A program made the position numbers and the translations under genes. From Euglena gracilis (taxonomy: Eukaryota; Euglenida; Euglenophyceae; Euglenales), in NCBI GenBank assembly GCA_039621445.1, contig CP154956.1:22970588-23034587 (forward strand): DNA of 64,000 bases, read 5' to 3'. Positions 23,846-34,533 of the stretch are shown piece after piece. The notes below the pieces were generated by a model, which saw only the letters and a program-made list of their open reading frames with translations, was not told the DNA's origin and ran no database searches. Positions within the stretch are counted from its first letter, which is position 1. The number at the start of each line of letters is the position of its first letter.

Positions 23846-25121
23846 TAATGTACTAACGGGTCAAAACCGCCGACTTTTAAGCCCCCCCCTGGGAAAACAT
23901 TTTTGTCTAAATCACCTCAACACCAGTCAAAACCCACCCAAATGGCTCAGGAACCCCCAATTGGGGGTGAATATGCAAAAAAATTGGGGAAAAAGGTCCA
24001 TTTTGGGCCACTTTTGACAAAAGAACACCTCTCCCCATTGGATTTTCAATATAAATCAAAATTTGCACAAAAAAAGGTCTTATCCCTCCAAGTCTATTGC
24101 CAACATAGAAGGGATTTGTTATTTGAGGGGGGGTGCGGGGGGGGGGGGGGCGGAGCTCCCCCCCCCCGCCTATGCCAAAGTGAGCCACAAAAACAACTTA
24201 GCCCCCGAGTATGTTGTCAAAACAGAAGGGATTTTGTTATTTGAGGCTCGGATGGGGGTGGAGGGGGGAGTTTTCTGCCTCTCGTGATGCAGAATGCTTG
24301 TATTTCTAAAGGATTTTCATGTAATCCCTGTTTCATCGTTGGTTTTTTGCCCCTCCGGACTCCCATCAAGGGCCCACCGACCCCCCACCGACCAAAGATT
24401 TCCGTCTGGAGGTGTTTATTTAGGCGTCAGACACTTCTTTGGACCCATCACCTCAACACCAGTCAAAACCCACCCAAATGGCTCAGGAACCCCCAATCGG
24501 GGGTGAATATGCAAAAAAAATTGGGGGAAAAAGGTCCATTTTGGGCCACTTTTGACAAAAGAACACCTCTCCCCATTGGATTTTCAATATAAATCAAAAT
24601 TTGCACAAAAAAAGGTCTTATCCCTCCAAATCTATTGCCAACATAGAAGGGATTTGTTATTTGAGGGGGGGTGCCGGGGGGGGGGGGGCGGAGCTCCCCC
24701 CCGCCTATGCCAAAGTGAGCCACAAAAACAACTTAGCCCCCGAGTATGTTGTCAAAACAGAAGGGATTTTGTTATTTGAGGCTCGGATGGGGGTGGAGGG
24801 GGGAGTTTTCTGCCTCTCGTGATGCAGAATGCTTGCATTTCTAAAGGATTTTCATGTAATCCCTGTTTCATCGTTGGTTTTTTGCCCCTCCGGACTCCCA
24901 TCAAGAGCCCACCGACCCCCCACCGACCAAAGATTTCCGTCTGGAAGTGTTTATTTAGGCGTAAGACACTTCTTTGGACCCATCCGGACCATTTCCGGGT
25001 GATTTGGGCCCGCCACAGACCATTTTTATGACCGCCGACTAGCCACCGACTAGTTTGCATTGAATTTTCTTCATGGGGGGGGGGGCTTAAAAGTCGGCGG
25101 TTTGGACCCGTTAATACATTA
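23846..25121. mobile_element. 1.28-kb inverted-repeat element with internal tandem duplication
   Basis: The ends share about 45 bp in inverted orientation, starting TAATGTACTAACGGGTC on the left and TAATGTATTAACGGGTC on the right (reverse complement), then AAACCGCCGACTTTTAAG and poly-C. A GGG follows or precedes both ends and may be a target duplication. The interior is a 537-bp tandem duplication (23911-24447 and 24448-24985). No transposase is seen, so it is non-autonomous. Confidence 0.75.
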
Positions 25122-25613
25122 GGGTGGGTAGTCGGCCAGTCGGCCGACTACCCACTACCCCCCCCCCCTGTCTCGCCGACTAGCTACCGACCAGGCCTAG
25201 TCGGCCGACCAATTGGGTAGTCGGCCGACTAGTCGGCCGACTACCCACTACCCCCCCCCCAGTCTACCGCCTTGCGCCGGGAGGGGGTGGGTGGGTGCTA
25301 TAGGGTGCCTGCCCCTAGCACACCCCTAGGGGTCGGGGGGGGGGGGGACCCAGAAAATGTTCATTGAAAATGGACTTTTCCGGGCCCTTTGGCGCAAGCC
25401 GGCGCCGGGGTTGGAGAGGGGGGAGCCTGCCGTGGGCAGGCACCTACACAAAAACCTAGCCCCCCCCCTGGGGGGGTCGGATCGGGTGCTATGGGGTGCC
25501 TGTCCCTAGCACCCCCCCCCCGTGGGGTAGGCACCCGACTAAGCACAAGCCTGGTTCCCCCCCCCCACAGACTGTGTTCCAACAACTCCCTGACTGGGGG
25601 GGGAGGGGTGGTT
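25122..25613. repeat. TAGTCGGCCGACTAC palindromic repeats and G/C runs
   Basis: Several AGTCGGCCGACTACCCAC units, most followed by poly-C, cluster at 25128-25262. The same module occurs at about 23500 and, degenerate, at 32190-32255. The remainder is poly-C/poly-G-rich, with no gene. Confidence 0.7.
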
Positions 25614-25997
25614 CAGGGTTCGATATAAGGACAGGTGGGGGGGTCCGGACCTCCCCCTGTGGGCCAGGAGGGGGGGGGTTGGGGGGACACCCCCCCACCT
25701 AAACAGTGGCGCGGTCTGGGTGACTTTTTTTCGCTTCGCGCCGGGCCGAAAAATTTTTGACCCCCCAAAACAACCAAAAGTGCCATTTTGGGCACTTTTT
25801 GGGCAAAAATGTGCCAAAAAGTGCTAAAAAAATTCTCGGCGCAAAGCGCCGGAGGAAAAAATTGCCCCTTTTTTGGGGGGGTCCCGGATACCCCCCCAGG
25901 GTCGGTCCGGACCCCCCCTGCAGGCCAGGAGGGGGGGGGGGTGGGGGGGACACCCCCCCCACCTAAACCATTTACGCCCTCCTTATATCAAACCCTG
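25614..25997. mobile_element. hAT-like MITE, CAGGGTTCGATATAAGGA family, copy 1
   Basis: A 384-bp element with ends CAGGGTTCGATATAAGGA and TCCTTATATCAAACCCTG. It is flanked by a perfect 8-bp duplication, GGGTGGTT (25606-25613 and 25998-26005). CAGGG-type ends with 8-bp duplications are the signature of hAT superfamily elements. The interior holds the palindrome-like GCGCAAAGCGCCGG and poly-C/poly-G runs, with no coding capacity. Confidence 0.9.
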
Positions 25998-26134
25998 GGG
26001 TGGTTGTGCTCACCCACTGACTGGGAGGGTGGTTGGTATAAAAGGGTGGTTGGTGGGCAAGTGTGGGTAAAAAGAAGCCTAGATCCATGGAGCAGCATTA
26101 CACACACAAACCAGCAAAAACATTTGGAGCATAC

Positions 26135-26355
26135 TTTTCCGGATTCTTCAAGATCTCATAATAGAAAACAGAAAAATTCAAAGCAAGCCCCAAGCGGATC
26201 GGGTGGGTGGGTGCTAGGGTTGTGTTGGCGATCTCAGAGGCTTTGGTGTACGCATCCAAGGCAGAATTCTTCTGTTCATCTCCAGCATCGATCTCAGCAT
26301 AATATCGATGGTAATCTCCTTTCATTTTCAAGAAGAAGACCTTTGACTCACCAGT
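26135..26355 (-). CDS. 14-3-3 protein, exon 4
   Basis: Starting after CTTTCCTCAG, the minus strand encodes [20 protein letters not shown] through [20 protein letters not shown] to NPE plus two nucleotides, then GTATGC. This is the most conserved core of the 14-3-3 family: the groove Arg-Tyr pair (DYHRY, residues about 131-132) and groove Asn (ALNFSVF, about 174) are present. 14-3-3 proteins are cytosolic dimers that bind phosphoserine/phosphothreonine clients and control their location and activity. The exon stands alone, 21.4 kb from exon 3 and 6.3 kb from exon 5. The frame reads on past the donor to a stop after about 12 residues, so retention of the intron would truncate the protein. Confidence 0.97.
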
Positions 26356-26359
26356 CTGA

Positions 26360-27114
26360 GGAAAGAGCATCAAACACGTGTTTATGCCATCGATAAAAAG
26401 ATGAGGAGATGGTGAGTACTGGTTGGCTGGCGCCAGCACCCCCACTGCACCTGCACCTTTGTAAACACACACCCCTGCAAAAAAGACACCATCAGGATCA
26501 CATTTTTTTTTCATGGGGTTTGTTTCCACTTCCAAAAACAAGTAACCCTCAGGGGTTGGTCATTCTGGAATCCAAGGAACCCATTTCCCTGTACGGGAAG
26601 GCTGGGGGGGGGGGTCAGACAACCTGCCCAGGAGGTGGGAGGGGGGTTGACCCCCCACCAACCATTGCACCCGCTCAAAGAAAATTCCTTCAGCACCAAA
26701 CGAAAATTCTGACCTAAAATTCGGCGCCCCTGGAAATATGGGAAGGCGTGGTGGGGGGGTGGCGGTTGGATGCCCCCCTCCACCAGGATGGGGGGTGGGG
26801 TGGGGGGGGGTGGGGTCGACCGGACATGGGGGCAGAGGGAAATCAGCCAGCAGCCTTTTTCCCAGGCAACCCAAATCTTCCAGCCAGCCTCCGTGGAGGC
26901 TCCCAGGTAACCAATTTTGCAAGAGCATTGTTGTGAAGATGAACATGAGCCAATTTTTTTTGAGTTGGAAAGAGGAATGTCACTCACAGAGACTGCAGCT
27001 CAGGAACATAGCCCTGATGTCCCGTTTCATTTTTTCCTCAAATTTCAGAATAAGCATTCTGAACAATTTGGCAGATTTACAGGTTCAGTTGCCATCGCTG
27101 GTCATCTAATAAGA
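26360..27114. other. No gene; poly-C/G and unrecognised DNA
   Basis: Contains poly-G/poly-C clusters (about 26600-26830), an isolated GCCAGCCTCCGTGGAGGCTC unit near 26882, and A/T-balanced DNA to the start of the GA-rich tract. No conserved exon was seen. Confidence 0.4.
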
Positions 27115-28142
27115 GAAGAAAAGAGAGAGAGAGAGAGGACGAGATACCAACACGATGAGAGAGAGGGTGAGAGCAAGAACCGAGAGAGACGAGAGACGCC
27201 GAGAGAGAGAGAAGATCGAGGAGGAGAGAAGGAGAGAGAGAGAGAGAGAAGAGAGGAGAGAGAGTGAGACTCGAGGAGAGAGAGAGAGAGAGAAGAGAGA
27301 GAGCGAGAGAAGAAGGAAAGAGCGAGGAGAAGACGAGAAGCGAGTGAGAGAAGGAGGGGAGAGAGGAGCAGAGACGAGAGAGCGGTTGTGAGAGAGGGAG
27401 AGAGAGACGAGACCGGTCAGAGAGTGGGAGGAAGATAGAGCAGAAGGAGCGCAGAGAACGAGCAACCCTCAGAGGAAGCAATCGCCCCAAGGAGACGCAG
27501 CCGACCGCGGACGGACTCGACGATTCAGAGAGACGAAGCACGAAGCGAGCCCGATGAGAGAGCGAGAGAGAGAGGAGCAGATGACGAGGAAGCGCCAGAG
27601 AGAGAGAGAGAGAGCCCAGAGGAGACGAGAGAGAAGGAGAGGAGAAACGACAAGAGGTCGGGAGAGAGAGAGCAGAGAGTGAGAGGACACCCCCCAGGAG
27701 GAATGAGAGGAGAAGAGAGAGAGCCGAAGACTGGAGGGAGTGGTCGACCAAGACACCCGAGAGAGAGAGGGACGAAAGAAGGATTGCAGGAGCCTCGAGA
27801 CTCGCCAGAGCCCATGACAAACCCGAGCCATGGCCAGTTGGTTGGCAGAAGAGCGACACGACCGAGCGGCGAACCAGAGACTCAAGCGGCCCCTCGGATC
27901 GAGAGGAAAGGGAGAGAGAGAGAGACCGTGAAGGTCGAGAGGACAGAGAGAGACCCCCGGAGAGGCAGACAGCCCGTCCAGAGAGAGAGAGAGAGGAGAG
28001 AGAGAAGACAGAGAGAAGAGAGAGGCGAGGGTTGGAGAGAGAGAGGAGAGAGAGAGGAGAAGAGAGGAGAGACAGAGAGACAAGAGAACAAGAGGGAGGC
28101 AGAGAGAGAGGGAGAGAGACCCAGAGGAAGAGAGAGAGAGAT
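27115..28142. repeat. 1-kb GA-rich (polypurine) tract
   Basis: Irregular GAGAGA with interspersed CGA, strongly purine on the plus strand. The long open frames over it (Arg/Glu on plus, Ser/Leu on minus) are low-complexity artefacts. Pure GA tracts also occur at about 28764-28796, 28816-28830 and 30340-30452. Confidence 0.9.
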
Positions 28143-28758
28143 TCCATGGCATTTTTCCCAGAATTGCATGGCGCGGTTGTTTCGCACCCCCATGCCTCGC
28201 CCCCAGCGCCCCATTTTGTGGGCTAAACCCGCGGCAGTTCTGCTGAGCAACCGGCGGCTCAGGCCACCCCCTCCCCCAGGGGTTGGTGCTGCGACCCCAG
28301 GACCGGCGGCTTAATTTGGGTACTCGCGCCCCAAGCCTTCGGGTGCCGTCCGTATTTTTCGGCAATTTTTGCCTCTTTCCACACCGAAAGGGCCTTGTCT
28401 CGCCCTCCCCAAAGGGTGCTGTCCCGGAGGGTGCCCCGTAGGTAGTGGACCATTTTCCGTCCCGCGCTGCCTTGTTTTTGGGGCCGGTTTTTTTCAGCCC
28501 CCCCCTCCCCCACCCCCGGGAGGGTGACGCAGAGCTCGTTTGTAACGGTCTGCACCACACAGACAAGAGCGGTCGGGGACGAGGGTTGGCAGGGTCGTCA
28601 CCCCTGACGATGCCCCACCTGCCAGCCTGGGGCGAAACCGCAACACAGACTGACAACACACGCGCCCACACCGACTGACAACACACTTCCCCCACAAGCA
28701 CACACTCTCGGGTCGGCAAGGAGTTCCCCCCAAGGAGTTCCCCCAGCAACACCGATTC

Positions 28759-28798
<40 letters not shown>

Positions 28799-28831
28799 CC
28801 CAGCAACACCGATTCAGAAGAGAGAGAGAGA
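28143..28831. other. Unrecognised G/C-rich spacer
   Basis: Moderately GC-rich DNA between the GA tract and the 630-bp duplication. It contains short duplicated AGCAACACCGATTCAGAAG units (about 28746 and 28801), each followed by GA repeats. No RNA or protein family was recognised. Confidence 0.4.
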
Positions 28832-29459
28832 CTCGGCCTGCAAGGACTCGAGCGCAAAGTCCCGCCCGCACAGCCTCCAGTGCAAGTCGGCACAGAGGAA
28901 AGAGCCACGTGTGGGTGAAGCCCGTGACCCTCCTGGTGAGTCGCGGGTCGGGCTCCCCATACCTTGCTTGGGGTCGAAGCAAATGGCTCTATGCGGGCTG
29001 TAGCTCCGGGAAGGTTGGCCCATCTCTGGGTGAAGGAGGCGGGCTGACGGGGTGCCAGGACCCCAATCGGCGCCGGCCGTGGACCAGAGTATCCCAGAGT
29101 GGTGACCACCTTCACGCCAAGGAGTGGGGCGAGTGGCCCCCGGGGTCCCCGCTCCTGGCAACCGGAGTTCCTGGGCCGTTCCTCGGGTGACGGCAGCACC
29201 CGAGGGCCATGCAACACGCGGAGCCGCTCTCCAGGTGGGTGCCCACGGGGCCATGTCTCGCCTGCCTGGATGGAGCCGTGGGTGGCCCTGAGGGTCGGCA
29301 TACCCTTGGGGTCCATGACGCGCCCACCCGCTGAGCATGAGCGCCCCGTCACCAGGCGGTCTGCCCCCACCAGCCGGGCGTCGGGGGCATCGACAAGGAA
29401 GGCCCGGCTGGATCCGAAACCGCCTGGCTCTTTTACCGCTGTGTGCGGAAAGAGAGAGA
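28832..29459. repeat. 630-bp direct repeat, copy 1
   Basis: Nearly identical to 29724-30353. It starts CTCGGCCTGCAAGGACTCGAG and ends GCTGTGTGCGGAAAGAGAG. The copies differ by a few substitutions and by indels of 1, 3 and 5 nt, which break any shared frame and argue against coding. Both ends touch GA repeats or the spacer. Confidence 0.9.
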
Positions 29460-29723
29460 CACGCGGGAAACCGCGGCCACCCCACAACGGGTGGAACAAA
29501 AGTCCCGGCCTTCCTTCCGGGCAACTAGCGCTTGCGAGCCCTTCGAGGCCAGGCGCATGGGACTGAAGCGCTTCCCCACACAGCCCAAGACGGCTAGGGG
29601 CTCGGAGTCCGGGGTGAGCCGACGCCGCCACCGCCCACGGCGAAAAGAATATGGGCTCCCGCCAGCTGACGCGGTTTACAAACATCAGCTAGGCCACCCC
29701 ACGCAGCAACCAAGGTGGTGCTT

Positions 29724-30353
29724 CTCGGCCTGCAAGGACTCGAGCGCAAAGTCCCGCCCGCACAGCCTCCAGTGCAAGGCGGCACAGAGGAAAGAGCCAC
29801 GTGTGGGTGAAGCCCGTGACCCTCCTGGTGAGCGGGTCGGGCTCCCCATACCTTGCTTGGGTCGAAGCAAGTGGCTCTATGCGGGCTGTAGCTCCGGGAA
29901 GGCTGGCCCATCTCTGGGTGAAGGAGGCGGGCTGACAGGGTGGGGTGCCAGGACCCCAATCGGCGCCGGCCGTGGACCAGAGTATCCCAGAGTGGTGACC
30001 ACCTTCACGCCAAGGAGTGGGGCGAGTGGCCCCCGGGGTCCCCGCTCCTGGCAACCGGAGTTCCTGGGCCGTTCCTCGGGTGACGGCAGCACCCGAGGGC
30101 CATGCAACACGCGGAGCCGCTCTCCAGGTGGGTGCCCACGGGGCTTTATCTCGCCTGCCTGGATGGAGCCGTGGGTGGCCCTGAGGGTCCGCATACCCTT
30201 GGGGTCCATGACTCGCCCACCCGCGGAACATGAGTGCCCCGTCACCAGGCGGTCTGCCCCCACCAGCCGGGCGTCGGGGGCATCGACAAGGAAGGCCCGG
30301 CTGGATCCGAAACCGCCTGGCTCTTTTACCGCTGTGTGCGGAAAGAGAGAGAG
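29724..30353. repeat. 630-bp direct repeat, copy 2
   Basis: Second copy of the unit at 28832, same orientation, separated by a 264-bp GC-rich spacer (29460-29723). It runs into a GA/GGGA tract (30340-30452). It could be an 892-bp tandem unit or the two terminal repeats of an unrecognised element. Confidence 0.9.
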
Positions 30354-30456
30354 AGAGAGAGAGGGAGGGAGGGAGGGAGGGAGGGAGGGAGGGAGGGAGG
30401 GAGGGAGGGAGAGAGAGAGAGAGAGAGTGAGAGAGAGAGAGAGAGAGAGAGAACTT

Positions 30457-31640
30457 TCGATCGAGGGGTGGTTTGGCAAATGTTTGGAAATTTAGGAATT
30501 TCAGTTTCATTGGTTAAGAATTTGGGAAATCTGGACATTGCCAAAAATGCCCAAATGGACAAAACGTCATTCAGAAAAACGAAACAAAGAGGTTGGTCAA
30601 TTTCCAAGACGTCGGAATCTGATTAGGTCAGTCGATTTCCATTCCCCATTTTTGGGCAAAAAACCACTTTTTGGGCAATATTTCCTGGTCAAATGAAATT
30701 CAAGACAGGCGTGCGGGCCCCGACAAAATGGGTTTCAGTAAAATCGACCGACACCAACAAATTAAGCAGGGGACGGGCCGATCGCTTCGCTCGCATGGCC
30801 CGGCACCCCTGCTGAATCTGTTAGTGTTGGTCGATTTCTTTGTATAAAAGCCAACCAGAATATCAAAAAATATTCAGCGGAAGAAATGACCAAGCCCTTC
30901 CAGATGCCAAAATTGCACCCAAAAATCTCCCGCTGGGATTTGACTCAACTTTTGATCCTGCCGGGATTGAACTGGAGTGCATGCTCAACCAGATGAACCA
31001 ACGGCCTCTCTGGGTGGAGGAAGTAGGCAAACTGTGCGACGGGGTGGGGGTGGTCGGACCCCCCCTGCCCGGGAGGTGGGGGGTCGACCAGCCCCCCACC
31101 CACCATGGCACCTTCAAAGAAAATTCCTTCGGTGACTTCGGAGCTTGGGTTGGTTTTGTCTGGTCAGTTGAGGTGGATTGGACATCAGAACGTTTTTGTC
31201 ACTGGGCTGGCCATGAATGGCAGAGTAAAGTTGGTGTAGCAACAACCTTCATGATGTTCGAGAAGAATTTTTCGCCTTTGGCCAGGTGCTATACCAAGCA
31301 TTGTGTCCCAGGCGCCGGTTTGGGCGTGAACCTGGTGCCTGGGATAGATCAATTGACACCCACCCTGTGGGACCTGTGGAACCTGGCGTCTGGGACACAG
31401 CTTTTGAAACCGTTTCGGGGCTCCAGGTTCACACACGAACCGGGGTCTGAGGAATCAAGACGAATTTCGGGCCACTTTTGGGCGACTTTTGTCCGAAATG
31501 CACGCTGATCATGGCCCCGGTGGAACATTGGCGCTGGTTCTGGAGGTCGGGCTGACCATTGGTCAAGCCAACCATGGTCGGGCCGACCTCTGGAGGTCGG
31601 CCCGACCTCCAGAGGCCAGTGCATTGGTGCTGTTTCGCTA
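30457..31640. repeat. Dispersed repeat relics
   Basis: About 30590-30850 is a diverged copy of the foldback family at 36655-37195 and 43975-44340 (a GTCGATTTCCATTC-type block, a CAAGACAGGCGTGCGGGCC-type block, and inverted arms around an AGCAGGGG...CCCCTGCT hairpin). About 31290-31450 carries degenerate GGCGCCGG/GGCGTCTGGGACAC units like those at 35.3 and 36.4 kb. No gene is evident. Confidence 0.55.
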
Positions 31641-31730
31641 CCATCCCCCCCCCCCTCGATCTCGTCCCATACCCGGGCCAGCTTTAGCTGGGGTATGGGA
31701 CAAGATTGGCGGGGGGGGGGGGGGCGATGG
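31641..31730. mobile_element. TA-flanked poly-C element, 90-bp hairpin
   Basis: Almost a complete palindrome: CCATC, C-run, then CTCGTCCCATACCC, a short loop, and the inverse ending GCGATGG. It is flanked by TA on both sides (31639-31640 and 31731-31732). Confidence 0.8.
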
Positions 31731-31732
31731 TA

Positions 31733-32696
31733 TCCGACTGCCACCAGAAAATTTCACAAATCGGTTGCCTGAGGGCCAGAGGGCTGGATCGTAGTGGTGC
31801 GGGTTATTTGAAGGGTTGGGACTTGGATTTTATGGGTTGGCAATGCCCAGGCAGTGACGAGGCCTGATGGCCATGGCCTGATTTTTGGCCCATTTTCCCA
31901 GTGTCTGAGAGGGCACTCAGGGGGAGGAAGGAGGGGGAAAAGACGAAAGAGCTGTTCCCTTCTTGGGGGCAATCTGTCGGCGGACTTGTATCTTCCCTGC
32001 TTACCCACCTTTGGAACATCCTCCCCAACCAGGGTGCGGTTTGGCCAAAGCTGAACCCCAGCACAACACAGAAACCCCACTTTGGCCATTTTTCTGGCCA
32101 CGCTGAACTTGGCCAGGGAGAAAGCAGCTGCAAACGGGTTGTCACCCAACAGCTCACTGACTTAGACTGAAGGGGGGGGTCCTCTTACGTCGGCCGACTA
32201 GTCGGTCAACTAATTGTTCAGTCGACCGACCAGTCGGCCGACTCAACAGTCTAATGTTGTTTTGAAGGGTGTGTTTGCAACACTGAAAGCTGAAAAAAAC
32301 AACTCAGATTTGTGTGTGCAATTCTTGATTCCCTTGTGCTTCCGAGACATTTTGGGGGCCAATCCATTTTTGTTTCTCAAATGTCCGAGGGCCCCAAAAC
32401 AACAAAACAAGGCGTTTTGGGACCCTCACCCCCACCCCCTAGTTTTGGGGGGGAGGTACCTACAGCCGACCAGGGCCGGACAGGGCCGACCAGGGGCGAC
32501 TATGATTTTCAAGGCCCCCGTAGGTGTGGGTTCCGACCAGGGCCGACCAGGACCGACCAGGGCCGACTTGCATGTGGTTGGCCGACCGAAGGGGAATGGA
32601 TGAAGGAATTCGGAAGCTTTCCCTCTTGACCAAGCACCTCTGATGAGGCTGGGCGATGCTGGGTGATGCTGGGCGATGCTGGCATTCTTTTTTGTA
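31733..32696. other. No recognised gene; GACCAGGGCC repeats
   Basis: Contains GGCCGACCAGG-type short repeats (about 32463-32575) and a CGGCCGACTAGTCGG cluster (32190-32255). Open frames are not recognisable. Confidence 0.4.
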
Positions 32697-32698
32697 TA

Positions 32699-32877
32699 CC
32701 ACCCCCCCCCTTATTGTCCCACCGACCTCTCCCCGGGAGGCCCGACCGGACAATAAGGGGGGGGGGACAATAAGGGGGTACCAAAGGAATTTCATTGGCC
32801 GGGCCAAAAAATCCCCCCGTCGGCCGGGGCCCAGGGACAATAAGGGGGGGGGGGACAATAAGGGGGGGGGGGGGTGG
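32699..32877. mobile_element. TA-flanked poly-C element, TTATTGTCC motif
   Basis: A 179-bp element with ends CCACCCCCCCCCCTTATTGTCC in inverse orientation. The motif GGGACAATAAGG recurs four times inside, separated by G-runs. TA flanks both ends (32697-32698 and 32878-32879). Confidence 0.85.
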
Positions 32878-32879
32878 TA

Positions 32880-33778
32880 TTTTAAAAGAACTAAACCCTT
32901 TGGGATAATTTTCCCACAAATCTCCAGTTTTACACCCATTTTGGCCATTAAGGATCAGTTTTTGCTACTTTGGGGGCTGTTCGTCACTGATTTTTGCAAA
33001 TATTGGGCTAATTTGGGTCAATATGATCATATTTTATGGCATTTTGGCCATTTTGCGCCTTTTTGGTAAATTGGGTCATTTTTTCACAATTTTGTGGATT
33101 TTGTTGGCATTTTTGGGTAATTTTTGGTTATTTTAAGCCGTTTTAGTCAGTTTGGTTGCTTTTGGGGAGCCAATGGATGAATACAGATACTGGACAGATG
33201 CCGGACAAGATGCAGATGCTGAACAAGTTGCAGATGCTGGTGTGCCAAATGTTGTCATTTGGGGTCAGGCTTCTTTTCTGGTTTTGCAGTGGCCCAAGTT
33301 ACGACCATTTTTTGACCAACTTTGGCCATTTTGCAAATTTTCATATTGAGCCTCAAAGTACACCCCCGGCATAAAGCGCCGGAAAATTTTATTTTGCCCC
33401 CGCAGAGGAGGAGGGGTGGGGTGGGGGGACTCCCCTTCCGAAACTGGGGGTGGGGGTGGGGGGACCCTCCCCCCACCGCAGCTTCGTGCGGAAAATTGGC
33501 CATGCTACTTCTGGAGGTCGGGCCGAACTAGGTTGGGCCGACCATTGGCCATGACTTATCAACCTCCACTGCACCGCAATACCCTCCCTTTTTTGGAAAT
33601 GTAAGCCCCCCCTCAAAAATTTGATTCTCTTATTTCAGTTCAAAATGAACGGAAACACAGCCGAATGTCCCTAAAAATGTCAAAAAGTGTTCCAAATTCA
33701 AAAAAAAATGGTGGAAAACGGCCAAATCAGGTGAGATCCGTGGCCAATGACAAATCCCCCTGTGTGTGCAGGGCCCTG
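32880..33778. other. No recognised gene
   Basis: T-rich DNA with many TTTTGG-type steps, then poly-G/poly-C near 33400-33480. No exon was seen. Confidence 0.4.
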
Positions 33779-33822
33779 CTAACCCTAACCCTAACCCTGA
33801 CCCTGACCCTAACCCCAACCGT
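33779..33822. repeat. CCCTAA-type tract
   Basis: About seven degenerate CCCTAA/CCCTGA units, followed by a GTACTCCTTCATTTACC-type end and, 50 bp on, GGCGAACAAGTGCC. This is the same order as the right half of the GGTACTTG foldback family, so it is probably a degraded member. Confidence 0.7.
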
Positions 33823-33954
33823 ACTCCTTCATTTACCAACTTCGAAAAAAGTCGGCGGTCGGATGGCGAACAAGTGCCTCTTTTTAAAACCTATTTTCTG
33901 GGCCCGACGCCTGTCTTGAGATTCTGCTGACATTAACGAATTTCAGGCTGAAAT

Positions 33955-34050
33955 TGTTTATGTCGGTCGATTTCCATTCAGGCGCTCGTTTATGTCGGTC
34001 GATTTCCATTCAGGCGCCCATTTATGTCAGTCGATTTCCATTCCATTGAA
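33955..34050. repeat. Tandem TCGATTTCCATTCAGGCGCC units
   Basis: Three units of about 38 bp containing TATGTCGGTCGATTTCCATT then CAGGCGCC. Longer runs of the same unit are at about 36665-36795, 44165-44310 (inverted) and 45035-45135 (inverted). Confidence 0.85.
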
Positions 34051-34533
34051 ATCTGTTGCTGGTCAGATTGGGAATTTTAATGACTTTTTGGACATTTTGG
34101 ATTTCCCTTTTTTTTCGACATTTTTGGTCCTATGGGGTTGTGGAGGTGTTATGGACCAGAAAAAAACCAATTTTTGTGGTCAGGTGATCACAGCTGGCTG
34201 AACTTTGGATGGAACAGACGGAAGGACGGAACCTGAGATTATCATTTTCTGGAACTTCAGAAAAAGCATTCGGCAAATTTGTCCTGAACCAGTTGTCCTC
34301 ACCGGTCATCTGAAAGAAAAGCTTTCGGGCGAGGAGTGATTTGGCAATGTTAAACCTATTTTCTGGGCTCGACACCTGTATTGCAATTCAAAGGGTGTTT
34401 TCATGGCAACATGGCTTTGGTCAAAATCTGTGTTTCTAAAAAAAAACGCAGACTCTGACCTGAGTCTGTGTTTCGAAACGCTGAGTTTGTTTCTGCGTTT
34501 CGAAACGCAGACTCAGGTCAGAGTCTGCGTTTA
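34051..34533. other. Dispersed repeat, inverted copy at 44.7-45.0 kb
   Basis: About 34080-34480 matches 44640-45010 in reverse orientation, including GCCAGCTGTGATCACCTGAC-type sequence and the TCTGCGTTT region into which the next element inserted. Coding-like frames (for example through SEVPENDNLRFRPSVCSIQS) recur in both copies but belong to no family I know. They could be a relic transposon gene. Confidence 0.55.

Larger units (their letters stand above)
19872..26134 (-). other. 14-3-3 intron 4 (6.3 kb) with repeats
   Basis: Bounded by GTATGC after exon 4 and CCACAG before exon 5. It holds the elements listed separately (21639-22131, 22802-22992, 23846-25121, 25614-25997). The stretch 19872-21638 is A-rich with no recognised gene. 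A (A)TTCGTGATT-type short repeat occurs at about 21240-21330 and 21985-22075. Poly-C and GTCGTTGACAC modules fill about 23229-23780. Confidence 0.7.

Noticed and set aside
27077-29685. Minus-strand open frames of 356 and 738 codons
   Set aside because: Most of their length is GA/CT microsatellite (Ser-Leu repeats) or the 630-bp duplication, whose copies differ by frame-breaking indels.
28143-30353. Ribosomal RNA gene
   Set aside because: GC-rich and duplicated, but I could match no conserved rRNA segment.
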